Shown here one piece after another: positions 39,109-50,815 of a stretch of 64,000 nucleotides of DNA. This stretch comes from Brachionus manjavacas. Its lineage: Eukaryota > Rotifera > Eurotatoria > Ploima > Brachionidae. The notes under the pieces were generated by a model. It had not been told where the DNA came from, ran no database searches, and was given only the letters and a program-made list of their open reading frames with translations. Every line of letters starts with the position of its first letter. Position 1 is the first letter of the stretch. The translations under genes were made by a program, and so were the position numbers. The stretch covers positions 10,616,501-10,680,500 of the forward strand of contig JAHQIY010000001.1 in assembly GCA_019054805.1 (NCBI GenBank), given 5' to 3'.

Positions 39109-39218
39109 ATAAATTGTTACGAATGGTCTATCAAAAAATCCTACCTTACCTCTCACAGCGAGGTACTGAGGTGCTGATTCCACGGGCGTTAACCCGTCAC
39201 TGATAAATAACAATTTAT
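39109..39218. repeat. 110-bp element with 11-bp inverted ends and GC-rich hairpin core
   Basis: ATAAATTGTTA (39109-39119) and TAACAATTTAT (39208-39218) are perfect inverted repeats around a core that is GC-rich for this region. Inside are two hairpins: ACCTC facing GAGGT around CTCACAGC (about 39148) and ACGGG facing CCCGT around CGTTAA (39182-39197). It could be a miniature transposon or a structured RNA gene. I recognise neither. Confidence 0.45.
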
Positions 39219-39434
39219 GATCTTCCATAATTTTTTAATTTAAGTTGTGTTTGTTACTATTTCCTTTGTTCTCAATAATTTCTAAAAAGTTCCAATTCAG
39301 AGTTGGTCAAAATTGAAATTGAAATACTTAAAAAAGCCCTTTCGCTGGTAATTCAATAAATGCAAATTTTTAATTCAAGTTTATTTAAAAAGACTTTAAC
39401 AATAACAATTTAATTGAATAATTAGGATAAAATA

Positions 39435-42400
39435 TTAAAAATTTCGCTTATAATCCGACTTGCCTCCGTATTTATACTCCACTTGAATGCCATGTATGAC
39501 GGCATCCTTTTGAATTGCTTTGCACATATCATAAAGTGTCAATAGAGCTACTGAACAAGCAGTCAAAGCCTCCATTTCTACACCTGTTTTGCTCGTTGAT
39601 GTTTTGCAAATGGCCTCGCATCGAATTCTGAACTCAATTTCATCTGGAAAAAAATTGATGTCACAAACATCTAACAAAATTTGATGGCACAATGGAATTA
39701 AATTCTGAGTTTGTTTGGACGCTTGGATCCCGGCAATTTGCGCGACGATCAAAGCATTTCCTTTTTTTAGCTTATTTTCAACAAGAGCACTGAATGTGTC
39801 TTTATTTAGCTGAATGTAGCCGGATGCACAGGCCACTCGCACTGGTTTTGCCTCGGACTGTTTTTTTTCACTTATGTCTACTTGCTTTGGAAGATTTGTT
39901 TCGTTGTCTAGATGAGTAAATTGACATGAATGAGAGCTTTGAATCTTTTGGGACACTGTTTTTTCATTATAGGTTTTAAATTGATCCCAGAGTTTTGTAT
40001 GCTCGTCAAACGTGTCAGTCGAGTAAAAAGTAACCGGTTGGTGCTTGGCAGTTCTCGGGTATAAATGCGGAAGCGAGATAGGATTATTTACATTTAATAA
40101 ATTAGTTTTAAATTTTTGTTTCAAATCATTATCTATTTAATAAAAGTATTTTATTGAAAATTTTTTATAATTTTCATAAAAAAACCTTACCCACCAATGA
40201 GTATCATTGGACGGTTTTTCAAACTAGGCAAAATATCCAGGCCTAAAAATAAAAAATATTATTGAAATTTATTTTTTATTATTTTTAAATAGATGCTTAA
40301 ATTTCTAGTTATTCAAATCAAATTTTGAAAAATTTTTCCTCTCTAAATGAACAACAGTGCTGTTCGACTTTTTATATTGAAAAACAATTAACGTTTTTAC
40401 CATTTTTAATGGTAAATTTACAATTTTTTAATAAGTGAATAATAGTAAAAAATCTTAAAAAGAAGAATTAAATTTTTTATTAAAAAAAACTTTAAAAACA
40501 GTTTTGCTTGTTTTATTTTCCTTTTTTTCATAAAATCTGGTTAATTTACTTTATTTTACGAACAAGCGTAAATTTTTGTAAAAAACAAAAAGCAGAGCAC
40601 CACTGTAATTAAAATATTATTTTAAAACTAAATTTTTTACCTTGATAGAATTAATAATATTTAAAAATTTATTTTTTTAGAAATTTCATATTATATTCAC
40701 AAACAAAGAGGAAAAATGAAAAAAAAATTCGAAAGCCTGCAAGAAATTTGAAAATTAATTTCGCATTAAATTTCAATATATATCAAACTGACGTACAATC
40801 TTGCAGAAATTTTCAGAGTATTTGCAAACTTCCACATTAGGTGTATAAAAAATTGTCAAATTTCGTTTCATTTACCAAACAGTTTTTGACGATAAGTACA
40901 AAACTTATAGCAATTTTCTTTTTTCTTCTTTTTGTAAGTATTTTAAGAAATTTTACAATGCCAAATTAATTGTTTATTTTATTAGAAATTCAATTAAAAA
41001 TAATTTTGTAAAATTCGGTTAAAAATCAAAGAATCAAAAAAAGCTTTTTAAAATTATCAAGAAAAATTCCTTTAAGTTAATCCACAATTCGTTTGATTAT
41101 TAATTTAAAGATATAATTTAATTAATTGTTTTTTCCTTTACAATTAATTGATAATTCTTTTTTTTTTGAAAAAACTAAAATATTTTATAGTTTTATAATT
41201 TCAGAATAATTTTGTTGTTTCTTGGATGTTTTTCCCTTTAAATGTAGTTGGAAACTTTTTATTATTTTAAATCGAGAATCTGATACTAGCATTTCAAAAA
41301 AATTCAATTCTCATAATAACAATTTAGTGGAAAAAAATAAGAATTTTATAAATTATTCCTTTTAGAACAAAAACATTTTATCTATGATTTAAAATTAATT
41401 TTAAATTAATAAATTCTCCTGGATCAAGTTGTTTTTAAATAGTTTGTCTATCAATATTTAAGGTCTTTCTAAGTACATGACCTTAAATATTGATAGATGG
41501 CTCGGGCATGTACTTAGAATGAAAGATACACGGATACCAAAAAGGGCCCTTCAATGGACACCTCAAGGGCGACGTAAGGTAGGACGACCAGCAGTAACAT
41601 GGAGGTCAACAATCACGAAAGAGCTCATCGAAATGGCAATGACATGGGGAGAAGCAAGGGTAAAGGCAAAAGATCGACTTGAGTGGAAATCAAAAGTAAT
41701 GACCCTATGCTCCACAAGGAGTGAATAAGGAAAAAAAAAAATTTAAGGTCTTTAGCAGACATTGACAGACATAGACTTTTAGAGAAAAAGTTATTTTATT
41801 TTTTAACACTTTGTTCTATTCTTTTGTACTGAACTTCACAAAATCCGTTTAAAAAATATTTAGTGTTTTTTTTATTTTATTCTTTTGATACACAATTCTT
41901 GTCTCAACTTCCTTCCTTCCTCAAGCGAGTTCAATTGTCGCTCGGCTTCAATTTCTTTAATATTTTAATTATCGCGTATTTGAAGAGAAGATAATTTTTG
42001 AAAAAAAGTCTTAAAACCCTTCATTTGAGCAAACAAAAGGATCAAAGATTTAGGATCAAATTTAAATACCGATGACTTAAATACGTATTTCTATTTTTTT
42101 ATGCCTAGATTAAGAATTTGAAACAATTTTTAATAAACATGTTTTAGTTTTTGAGAAAAAGGAGTTTTCAAATTTACAAAAATCCTTAAAGAAATATGAA
42201 TAAAAGTAGTTTAATAAAAAATTAAAGTCAACAGTCAAGTCATTTGCTACGAAAATTATTGTGGGTATCAATATAAGGCTTTTAATGAAATGAAGAGGAG
42301 TGCCCAAAACAAAATATTGGAAATCTTGGTCATTTAGATTTTACACTTCGTTCTTTCTTGGAAAATAAGCTTTCTGGAAAAAAAAATTTTTTTGAATATT

Positions 42401-44026
42401 TATAATATTTTTTAAGTAGTTTTCAAAAAAATTAGAAAAAAAAGTATTTTGATAAATCATTGTTAGGATTCAGGCAATGCTAACCTAAATTTTCCTTTCT
42501 TAGAACTCAATAGTCCGACTTTTCCCCTTAGTCTTTCTGCTAAATTAATTGTTTTTTGCCTATTACGGTTTATGATTTTGACTATAAAAATATATCTTTT
42601 GAAACTTTAAAATTTTTTAAATCTAAAATGCAATTTAATCACGCATTAAAAAAATTTTTTTTTGTACAAAAATAAAATTTGAGAAATCTCCTGGAAAGTT
42701 GTTTTAATTTAATTTTAAAATAGAAATGTTGATAAAAAGAGCTTCTTATTTTTCTGTTTAAATAAAAATGCTACAAATGAAGATTTGAAATTTGATCATG
42801 AATTTTAATTTGTGAACTTTATTTAACTTAAAATTACCTGCATGCTTTGCTTTTTTTCTCTTGATAGCTGCACTTATAAGTTCAGACAAGTCTTCATCAT
42901 TCATATTTTTTCGGATGGCATCTCTCAAGCTAACCTCCGAATTCCCAAACAAGCAGACCTTTAAATTACCATCAGCCGTGAGTCTAATTCGGTTACAAGT
43001 ATGACAAAAGTGTTCGCTCATAGATGTTATAAACCCAAATTGACCGCTATAATTATCAATTTTAAATGCCTAAAAATTTCTCTTAAATTCTCAAAAATAA
43101 AATTTCAGATTTTTCATTACTTTAGATGTATCATTCGGATCATCTTGCAGTTTATTTATACTCTCAATTGGATATTTTTGTGCAATAATTTTCATCATTT
43201 CCTTAAACGAAACCATCTTTTTGGTATTCCACTTATTTCCATCAAAAGGCATGTACTCAATAAAACGAACATCTACATTCTAAAATTTGATAAATTCTTA
43301 GAAAAAATTAAATCCAGCTCACACTCAAAACAAACTTTATCTTTGGTAAATTCAATAAAATCTGTTATCTCATCATCATTTAAACCTTTCATGACTACAC
43401 AATTTATTTTCAGTGGTGAAAAACCAAGCTCTAAAGCTGAATCGATGCTCTTCATCACCTTGGACCAGCCCTTTCGTTTGGTGACAAATTCGAATTTTTT
43501 TTCCTTCAAAGTATCCAAACTAATATTTAGCTGATTTAGACCTGCTTCTTTAAGCTCATTTATTTTACGGGATAACACTATGCCGTTTGTGGTCATGCCA
43601 ATTTTTTTAATTGCTTCATTTTGACCAACTTGGCGAATAATGTCGACACAATCCTTGCGTACCAAAGGTTCCCCACCCGTAAAACGAATCTTGTTCACTC
43701 CAAGCTTGGCAAAAAAATTAACCAACTTTACTATTTCATCAGCAGACAACAACTTTTCATTAGCTGTGAGTGGAACGCCTTCTTCAGGCATGCAGTATGT
43801 ACCTTAATAATAAATAAAAATATATTTTGCTATAATAATGAAAATTACATCTAAGATTGCATCGTTCTGTCAACGAAACCCTTAAATAGGAATGCTTGCG
43901 TCCAAATAGATCGTGCAGGACTGATTTAGGTTCACTTGCTAATTTTGGCTTTACCATTTGATCGGCCAATTTAAGGCTGGTGGAAGCTTTAGCCGCATTT
44001 AGTCTGGATAGAATGTTTTTGCTCAT
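39435..44026 (-). CDS. MOCS1: MOCS1, molybdenum cofactor synthesis protein 1 (MoaA-MoaC fusion)
   Basis: Six exons on the minus strand: 44026-43849, 43802-43336, 43279-43121, 43069-42838, 40242-40195, 40132-39435; 593 residues for the fused product. The MoaA part is a radical SAM enzyme: ERCNLRCTYC (4Fe-4S cluster, split by the first intron), [11 protein letters not shown], and the C-terminal cluster ligands [10 protein letters not shown] and CLFG. The MoaC part has [32 protein letters not shown] and GGKS. Together they turn GTP into cyclic pyranopterin monophosphate, the first step of molybdenum cofactor synthesis, in mitochondria. Reading through the fifth exon gives IGG and a TAA at 40187-40189: the MOCS1A form with its needed C-terminal double glycine, 363 residues. 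Splicing at 40194 removes it and fuses both halves. The 2.6-kb fourth intron holds a LINE insertion. Confidence 0.95.
41447..41753 (+). mobile_element. 5'-truncated LINE insertion with target duplication, in a MOCS1 intron
   Basis: The coding remainder, 41477-41728, reads [40 protein letters not shown] and [15 protein letters not shown], and ends LCSTRSE: the usual C-terminus of one large group of LINE RT proteins. It is followed by TGAATAAGG and an A10 tail at 41731-41740. ATTTAAGGTCTTT flanks it as a 13-bp target duplication (41456-41468 and 41741-41753). The copy is intact over its whole short length and GC-rich, so probably young. It lies antisense to MOCS1. The 5' junction is unusual (see findings). 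Confidence 0.9.
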
Positions 44027-44302
44027 TTTATTTTGGTCTAAAATGTAAAAAAGCTCACACTTTTATACTTTTTGATAAGATAAAAAAATTGAAAATATTT
44101 TTTTTAAAAAGTTTGAATTTAATTTTTTTATTTAAATAACGTGACATGTTTTAATTAGCAAGCTTGTTATTATTTTAAAAATTTAAATAAAATATTCTGC
44201 ATAATTTTAAAATTATGGAAAAGTTTGCTTTGTTTCATGTTTGAGCCTGTACCAAAAATACTTAGATAAATAACAAAGAAATAGGAAATTTTGGAATATA
44301 AA
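44027..44302. promoter_or_regulatory. Shared divergent promoter region of MOCS1 and CHFR
   Basis: Only 276 bp separate the start codons of MOCS1 (minus) and CHFR (plus), so both promoters must lie here or overlap the 5' exons. The region is AT-rich. I see no clear TATA box or other motif that I would defend. Confidence 0.5.
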
Positions 44303-47300
44303 ATGGAAAAATTTTGGGGAATAATTAAAAGAGTCGACGGGAATGTTGCGTCGACGCCTATCAAACTTTATAAAGACACTTATCATTTTGGACGAACTAA
44401 AGGTGTTTTAATTTGAGTGTTGAATTTTTTTAATCGGTGTTAAATTTAAGATTGTGAATTTTGTTATGAGAACAAATTTTTATCTAAAAAACATTGCACT
44501 ATTCAGCGAAATGAGCATGACAAAACACAATTTTTTCTTTGTGATCAAAGTTCTAATGGGACACTTTTAAATTTGAATCAAAAGATAAAACGAGAAGTAA
44601 TCTAGTAAAAGCTTGGAATTAATTTTTTAAAATAACATATTCTCTTTAAAAGAAAATAAAATTAAATGATAAAGATGTTATTTATTTGGTACACAGAGAC
44701 AATCAACCTGAAAAAAGTAAGAGTTCAAATTTGAAAAAAAATTTAAGCTAGTTAAAAATTTCTCTCAAAGGTCATGTTTCTTTTTGTTTTAATCTAATTA
44801 AATTTTTTCTTAATAATAGTTTAAAATTTTAAGTGAAAAAAATTAAAAATTTCTTTTTAATTTTAAACAAGCTAAGGCTTTCTAATAATCATGAATTAGT
44901 ATTAAATCTTTAATGAAAGAATTGTTTTTTTAAATTAAGAGATCATTTTAAAAATTTTTTAGTTTAAAATAATTCCCGAATTTATAGCATTTTTTTCGGC
45001 AACTTGAAAACTTATTCAAATTCAGTTTTTTTTGATCAAAATTTTTTTTGATTTTCCAATTTTTATTTAGAACTGTATGTTCCTGTCTTTCTTTTTTCTT
45101 ATTTCGAATTTCAAGTTTGTTTATTTATTAACTTAGTTTATACTCTTAGTTATAACTTTGAATGCTACAATTTATGATGAAACCAAATTCACTTTTGAAT
45201 TATTTGAAAATTTTTGAATTTAATTTTCAATTGAAAGCAAAAAATTAATTAAATTAAAATTTAAACTTTCCGCAATTCAATTTGGTTTTCAAATTTTTTA
45301 TTTTTGTTCAAATTTAAAATTTATATATATATATATATGTAAACAAAATAAGTGAATTGCAACATGGAGAAATTATTTAACATGTAAACAGTGTGGCAAT
45401 TTTTGAAAAGTGTATTATTTTTTCATTAACATCATATATTAATCAAGTTTTTTGAATAATTATTATTTTAAAATAAAAACTTGTTTAACGTATTTGTCCG
45501 TAAAATAAAAACTTGTTTTTTTTTGATAATTTCTTATCATCTTTGTGGTGAATTTAAGCTCAAAAAAACTCTTGAGGCAATTAGTAAGATTTAGGAAAAT
45601 TTTAAATTTAATTTCGAGATTTTTACTTAGATAACGTTTGATTTCAACCAACCTAATTAGACTACTAACTTATCGTAAGTTAAGAATCCAAAAAAAAAAA
45701 TCTTAGCATCAGTTAATTATAATTTTGGTGATCTCTAATGGGGTGAATATCTGGGACAAAACAGTAAATAGGGTTTCATTCCTTTTTTCGAAAAATTCAC
45801 TCAATTTACTCAAAAAATAACCGGTTTGACCAATTTTTACCCGTTTTGCCTCTGAAATTAGTCCAAATTTATTAAACTGCTTTTTTGGGAATTATTTTCT
45901 GCAAAATGTTTTTTATTTTATATTTTATTTAATAAATATTTGAAATTTTGTTTTATAATGCAATTTTTTTTAAGTTGATCTTAGGATCCTAGTTAAACAC
46001 TTACCCAAAATTTTTTAAATTTCCTGACCCCCACTTATTTTGCATAGCAAAAATATTTTTAAAGTTTAGTTTGGAATTTTCTTTAATTTTTGAAAACCTC
46101 GCCCCTGCTGACCCCCAATTTTATGTGACCGACGCCCCTTACAGGGGATTTAACGAGATTTCCAAAAATTTGTCTAGTTTTCGATCAGAAAGAATGGTTT
46201 TTAAGATATTGCAAAAAAATAAAAATTTTAAAAAATTTCAATTTAAAAAAAAATAAATTTTTATTGTAATATTTAGTTATTTATTTGATTTGGAAAGTAA
46301 AATTCTTTACAAAAATAATGCTAGTTTTTTGTTGATTATTCGTATAAAACTGGAGTCATGTCGAATTGAAAAACAACAGAACAATATACGGGTTAATGGG
46401 GTTATTTTTTGGGGCAAAAGGAGTTTGAAAGAAATCATCAGACCTATCTATTTTTCAATTTAATCTCTTTTTACTTTTGTGTATCAATATAGATCATTTA
46501 TGGCTAATAAAATCTAAACTGTTTCTTTTGTTTTGAATTGAAAAAAATTTCAATTGATTACCAAGACAAAAATTTTAAATTTTAAAGCCATTTTTTTTAA
46601 TAGAAGTAAAAAAAAAATTGACCAAAATTTTTTCGATCTAGAAATACACCTTAATTATTTTCTTTAAAAAAGAGAATAAAGTTACTATTAAATAAATCAG
46701 AAAATGACTTTAAACGCGAAATTTTTTTTTTTATTTTTATTTTTTATTTAATTTAGAATTTTGTTAGTTTGCTCATAATTTTAGCTCCAGAAGAAATTTT
46801 TTTTTACTTTTTAAATGATCTTAATTTAGACATTATTTTGAAATTCGAAATCATCAGTGAACCTAAATCTGCAGAAAAATTTGATCCGATTGAATGTGAC
46901 AAAACTAAAATTAATGAAAAAAGAAGCATCGATTCTAATGTCAATCTTAAAGATAAAATACAAAAAATTGACCCCGAAAACGAAAGCGTCGAAAAAAAAG
47001 AATTGGAAAAAAATCAAGATGAAGATGACTTTATGGAAAATATAAGCTGCATCATTTGCAATGACATCATTCATGACTGTGTAAGGTATCAGAAATCTAA
47101 TGATTTATTTTAGTTTAAATTCAAAGCAATTTATTAAAAGCTTACAGCCTTGTATGCATTCATACTGCGGCGCATGCTATTCAGACTGGATGGCCAAGTC
47201 CCAAGAGTGCCCGATATGCAGAAAAAAAGTCGAACGAATAGCCAAAAATTACCTAATCAATAACATAATTGAATCATTTCTGAAAAAGCATCCTCACAAA

Positions 47301-48409
47301 AAACGCTCTGAGTCGGAAATAAATCTTTTGAATGAAAAAAATAAAATTTTACAAGACATGGTATGACCTTCTTTTTTCTTTTACAGTTAAAATTTACCTT
47401 TTTTAGCTCTATCCAGAACGCAATGATAAAGTGGAAAAATACCAAGATGATTATGAAAGTGGTGATGATTTAAAAAAGAATCAAAATGAGCAAAGTAATG
47501 AACAAAATAATGATCAAAATAATTCTGATACTGAGTCGGATAGAGGTAGCATTTTCAGATCGGACAATGAGAGTGATGGCGAAAACAGTGATCGTGATGA
47601 TAACATTTTCGCCAATAATTACAGAAATAATTTACCAGTAGCCAATATATGGCCAAATCCGAATCAATAGTAAATTTTCATAAACTTTAAAAACTTAATA
47701 TAAAAACCATTCTAGTTTTCATCCGCCTGTTTATAACCAACCCTTTAGATTTAATTGTCGACAATGTCCACAGAACAAATTTTTCAACTATGCTCCATTA
47801 GCACCTGGCTACACATGCAATCAATTACAGAATCACTTATTATGCCAGTGCTGTTTAGAAGCGATGCCGGATAGAAATCAGGAAATAAATTTTAATCCTT
47901 TATTGCCTAAGCAAAATTGTAGCATGTGCTTCACCCCTTATTGTAATTTATATTGGGGGTGCAACAAAGGAGGATGTAAAAAATGTTTGGTTCACTTTAA
48001 AGACTTTGTGCCGGACAATGATTGTTTAAATTTATTGATTAATGAAAATCAGTATGAATCCCAATTATTTAGTGATTGGATTGTGCGTAGAAATAAGAAA
48101 ATCGAAGACATATTCGAAGATTGCCTGGCTAAGCTCAAAATTGGGAAATATAAATTGGAGAGTGTAAATTTTAATGATGCGTTGGATAAAATTGTTTGCA
48201 GAAAATGCGCTGGCAAACTATTTTCAGAATTGGCTTACCACTTTAGAAGTGAAATTTCAAATGAACAATTTTTTAGTAAATTAATTAAATGGTTTTTAAG
48301 AAATTTCTTTTGAAATCTAATTTTAGATAATGATAACCAGAGAAGACCAGATTGCTATTGGGGAAAAGAATGTCGAACACAAAAGCATAATTTTAATCAT
48401 TCTAAGTAA
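44303..48409 (+). CDS. CHFR: CHFR, checkpoint E3 ubiquitin ligase with FHA, RING and PBZ domains
   Basis: Eight exons: 44303-44402, 44451-44596, 44653-44716, 46830-47080, 47127-47360, 47407-47669, 47716-48275, 48327-48409; 566 residues. FHA domain at the start: YHFGRTK, FLSKKHCTIQ, CDQSSNGTLLNL and DVIYLVHR. RING finger: CIIC, then CMHSYCGACYSDWM and CPIC. The acidic Asn-rich linker (NEQSNEQNNDQNN) is followed by the cysteine-rich region (CRQCP, CQCC, CSMC, YWGCNKGGC, CRKC). The C-terminal PBZ zinc finger CYWGKECRTQKHNFNH binds poly(ADP-ribose). CHFR delays entry into mitosis under microtubule stress. The acceptor at 46829 was chosen because it alone keeps phase and gives PEKN; the acceptor at 47126 is the weakest call and adds a few residues (QFIK) between the second and third RING ligands. 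Intron 3 (2.1 kb) carries repeats. Confidence 0.93.
45736..46430. repeat. Second locus of the C/G-rich motif family, inside CHFR intron 3
   Basis: TAATGGGGTGAAT at 45737-45749, AACCGGTTTGACC at about 45821 and TTACCCGTTTTGCC at about 45838 form one cluster; CGGGTTAATGGGGTTA at 46389-46404 forms another, 640 bp away. Both resemble the ends of the element at 21060-21990. In between, CTGACCCCCA occurs at 46024 and 46107 in a GC-richer patch without a plausible gene. A non-autonomous relative of that element fits best. Confidence 0.45.
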
Positions 48410-48756
48410 TTTTGTACTTGACAAAATTAAACATATTTCAATTTATTTTTTCTAAATCAAGAAAATTCAATCATATTTGTGAAAAGACAAAAATGGAATT
48501 CAAATGAATGCTTTTTTTTTAAAAATTGTTAATAATTAATTTTGATTTTTTATTGTATTAGTTAATAAAGTTATTAAATCAAAAACAAAAAAATTGAAAA
48601 TATTTTTGAATGCAAATTTTGATTAAAAATTTAAGTTAAAAAATGCAAAATAACATTTTTATTGATTGGATTCTGATAGTTAAAACAACAAATAATTACT
48701 TATAGGACCTGAGCGACTGAGTTCAGATCCATGTGAAGTAAAGATAAATTAATTAC
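48410..48756. other. 3' flank of CHFR
   Basis: AT-rich, nothing recognisable apart from a short GC-richer word around 48705-48730 that leads into the minus-strand block downstream. Confidence 0.4.
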
Positions 48757-48768
48757 CAAATTTAATTA

Positions 48769-48985
48769 TCATATTAATATTGTCATTTGTAGGAGCTGAT
48801 TTTTATCTACCACATTTGGTAATTCTTCAACCGATCTAAATTTTTTAAACTTTTCGATTAAGTTCTTAACTGTGTTTTCGTTTTCTAAAATTTCAACAAA
48901 ATTTTGATCTAATGACCATAAAACTGTTGAAAACCTTCCAGTTTTAAACAATACAAGTTTTTCTTCACAAGTAAGTAGTACTATG
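48769..48985 (-). pseudogene. Orphan coding block on the minus strand
   Basis: After a possible acceptor (TTCATAG, about 48985) the minus strand is open for about 70 codons: LLTCEEKLVLFKTGRFSTVL, then WSLDQNFVEILENENTVKNL, then EKFKKFRSVEELPNVVDKNQ and a stop near 48769. The composition is that of real protein and unlike the surrounding DNA. No further exon was found upstream, where a LINE relic begins 300 bp away. It could be the last exon of a gene broken by that insertion. Family not recognised. Confidence 0.35.
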
Positions 48986-49297
48986 AAAAATTAACATGCA
49001 TTTAGAATTTTAAAATTTTTATTTTCATAACAAAGAAAAAATTTTATTAAAACTTTCTTATTTAAGTTAGAATTCATATTAAAAATTTGATAGTTACTTT
49101 TTGAACATCATGTCATCATGTAAAATCAAATGAAAAAATAAATAATAGATTATTCGTTATTTGAGTTGGTTCAACACCATAAAAAAAAGATAATGATGAA
49201 TTTATTTCTTTTTTTTTTAAATTTTATTTTAAATTCTTAATTTCTATTCTATTATTATAAATTTTAGGTTAAGATTATCTTTTTTTTATTATCACTT

Positions 49298-50815
49298 AGA
49301 AAAGACAACTGAACACGACTTTTCAACTGATATATTCATTTTCCACTTAATTAGCCATTGTTCTAGTTCGTTGGTGTATTGATTTATCTTATTTTCAAGG
49401 TTCCCCTTTTATTGTAAATAAAAAATGGAACTAGATCATCTGCAAAAAGTAGATAGTATTCATTATTTGTATTGTTTCTTTTAGGGATGTCATTAATATA
49501 TTTACTAAATAATAGGACTAACGAACTGAACGTTCTTTGATTAGCTTAATTATGTCCGGTTGTAGACTGGTTTTTTTAATTTTCTCTGATTAATAAGGTA
49601 TGCTTTTTGTGATGATAAAATGATTTTTTTTTGTAATTTTATCAGTCAGCTCATTAAATGAAAGTTTGTTTTTAGTTTAATTTTATCTATCTCCATTTAG
49701 GGTATCCATAAAATTTGGTTTACAAAATTTAGTTTCTACAGTTCCTTTTAGAGTTTTAAATACATCAACCTAAAGTAATTTGTTTGGTGGATTCTAAAGA
49801 CTAAAAACAAATAATTCATTAATCTTTCCTAAATTTAGTTTAATACAAAGAAGTTCAGAATTGAAATGCTCAAAGGAAATTTTTTTTATAAAATCTGTTC
49901 CTTCTTTAATCAAAATAGCTAATCCTCTTCCATATCTAGTGGTCTAGTTATTAATTGATAATTTTTAAAGACAAAATATGTATTAATTTTACTTAATTCA
50001 ATTTTTATTTCATTTAGAAAAACAATTTCGGGACAGCTCTGGACTAAAAAATTTTCCAAAAGTTAAACCTTACTGGTAGATGATAACAATTCCAATGTGT
50101 AACTATTAACCTTTTTCTAATTAAAGAGTTGTTTTTAATTTCGAAACTGATACAATGGAGTGTTTGGCTAACTAATTCCTTCAGGATAAATTGTTCGAAT
50201 TCGTGATTTGGTTGAAATTCTCTTGTTTCATAAATATAATCAATTTTTTTCTCTACAGAGACTTAAATTTTCCGGAATTAGAGCATTTTTGAGCCAAGTG
50301 TCCTTTTTGTTTACACCTTTCACATGTTAAATCTTTGACTGGGGGTTTCGCTATATTTTGCCCTTCTTCATCACAAAGATAATATTTTTGTTTTTGTCCA
50401 ACAATTAAAACTACACATTTTAAGCCATCCATGATTTTCGGGCCAAACAAGCTTCTAATAATGTTATTTTCTTTTTATGGACAAGAAACTCTAATTATTG
50501 TAACACGATTTTTTCTTTGTACTTTTCTTCTAAAATTTGTTCTATTTTGATTTCATCAATACGAACTTGATGTGGCTTTAAATTCGATTATCCATACCTT
50601 ATTCGATAAGAAGTTGTAAATTAACATGATTGCATCATTCTCGACTTTATTAAGAGCGACATCAGGTACATGAAATAGAATTTTGAGGGTGATTGGTTTG
50701 TCCAACTTTATGAATTTGACCGACTTTTTAAAAATCAAGAGTCTATTTTAGTAAGGATTGATTAACAACTTTGCATAAACACAAATTTTAACGGTTTTGT
50801 GTATCACTTGATGAA
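49298..50815 (-). mobile_element. LINE relic with gag-like ORF1, endonuclease and part of RT
   Basis: On the minus strand, from 50815 down: ORF1 with FIKLDKPITLKILFHVPDVA and then, at 50450-50253, a C-terminal part (MDGLKCVVLIVGQKQKYYLC) and one CCHC zinc knuckle, CERCKQKGHLAQKC. Next, 50120-49700 holds endonuclease remnants (ILSKKISFEHFNSELLCIKL, NPPNK). Then 49540-49298 holds the RT palm and thumb (FADDL region, WKMNISVEKSCSVVFS), close to the LINE at 60060-61210. The RT fingers are deleted and frameshifts are many. It is the only copy here that still shows ORF1. Confidence 0.8.

Noticed and set aside
46757..46829. CHFR exon starting at the acceptor at 46756
   Set aside because: Joined to the phase 1 donor at 44716 it meets a stop within four codons; the acceptor at 46829 keeps the frame.
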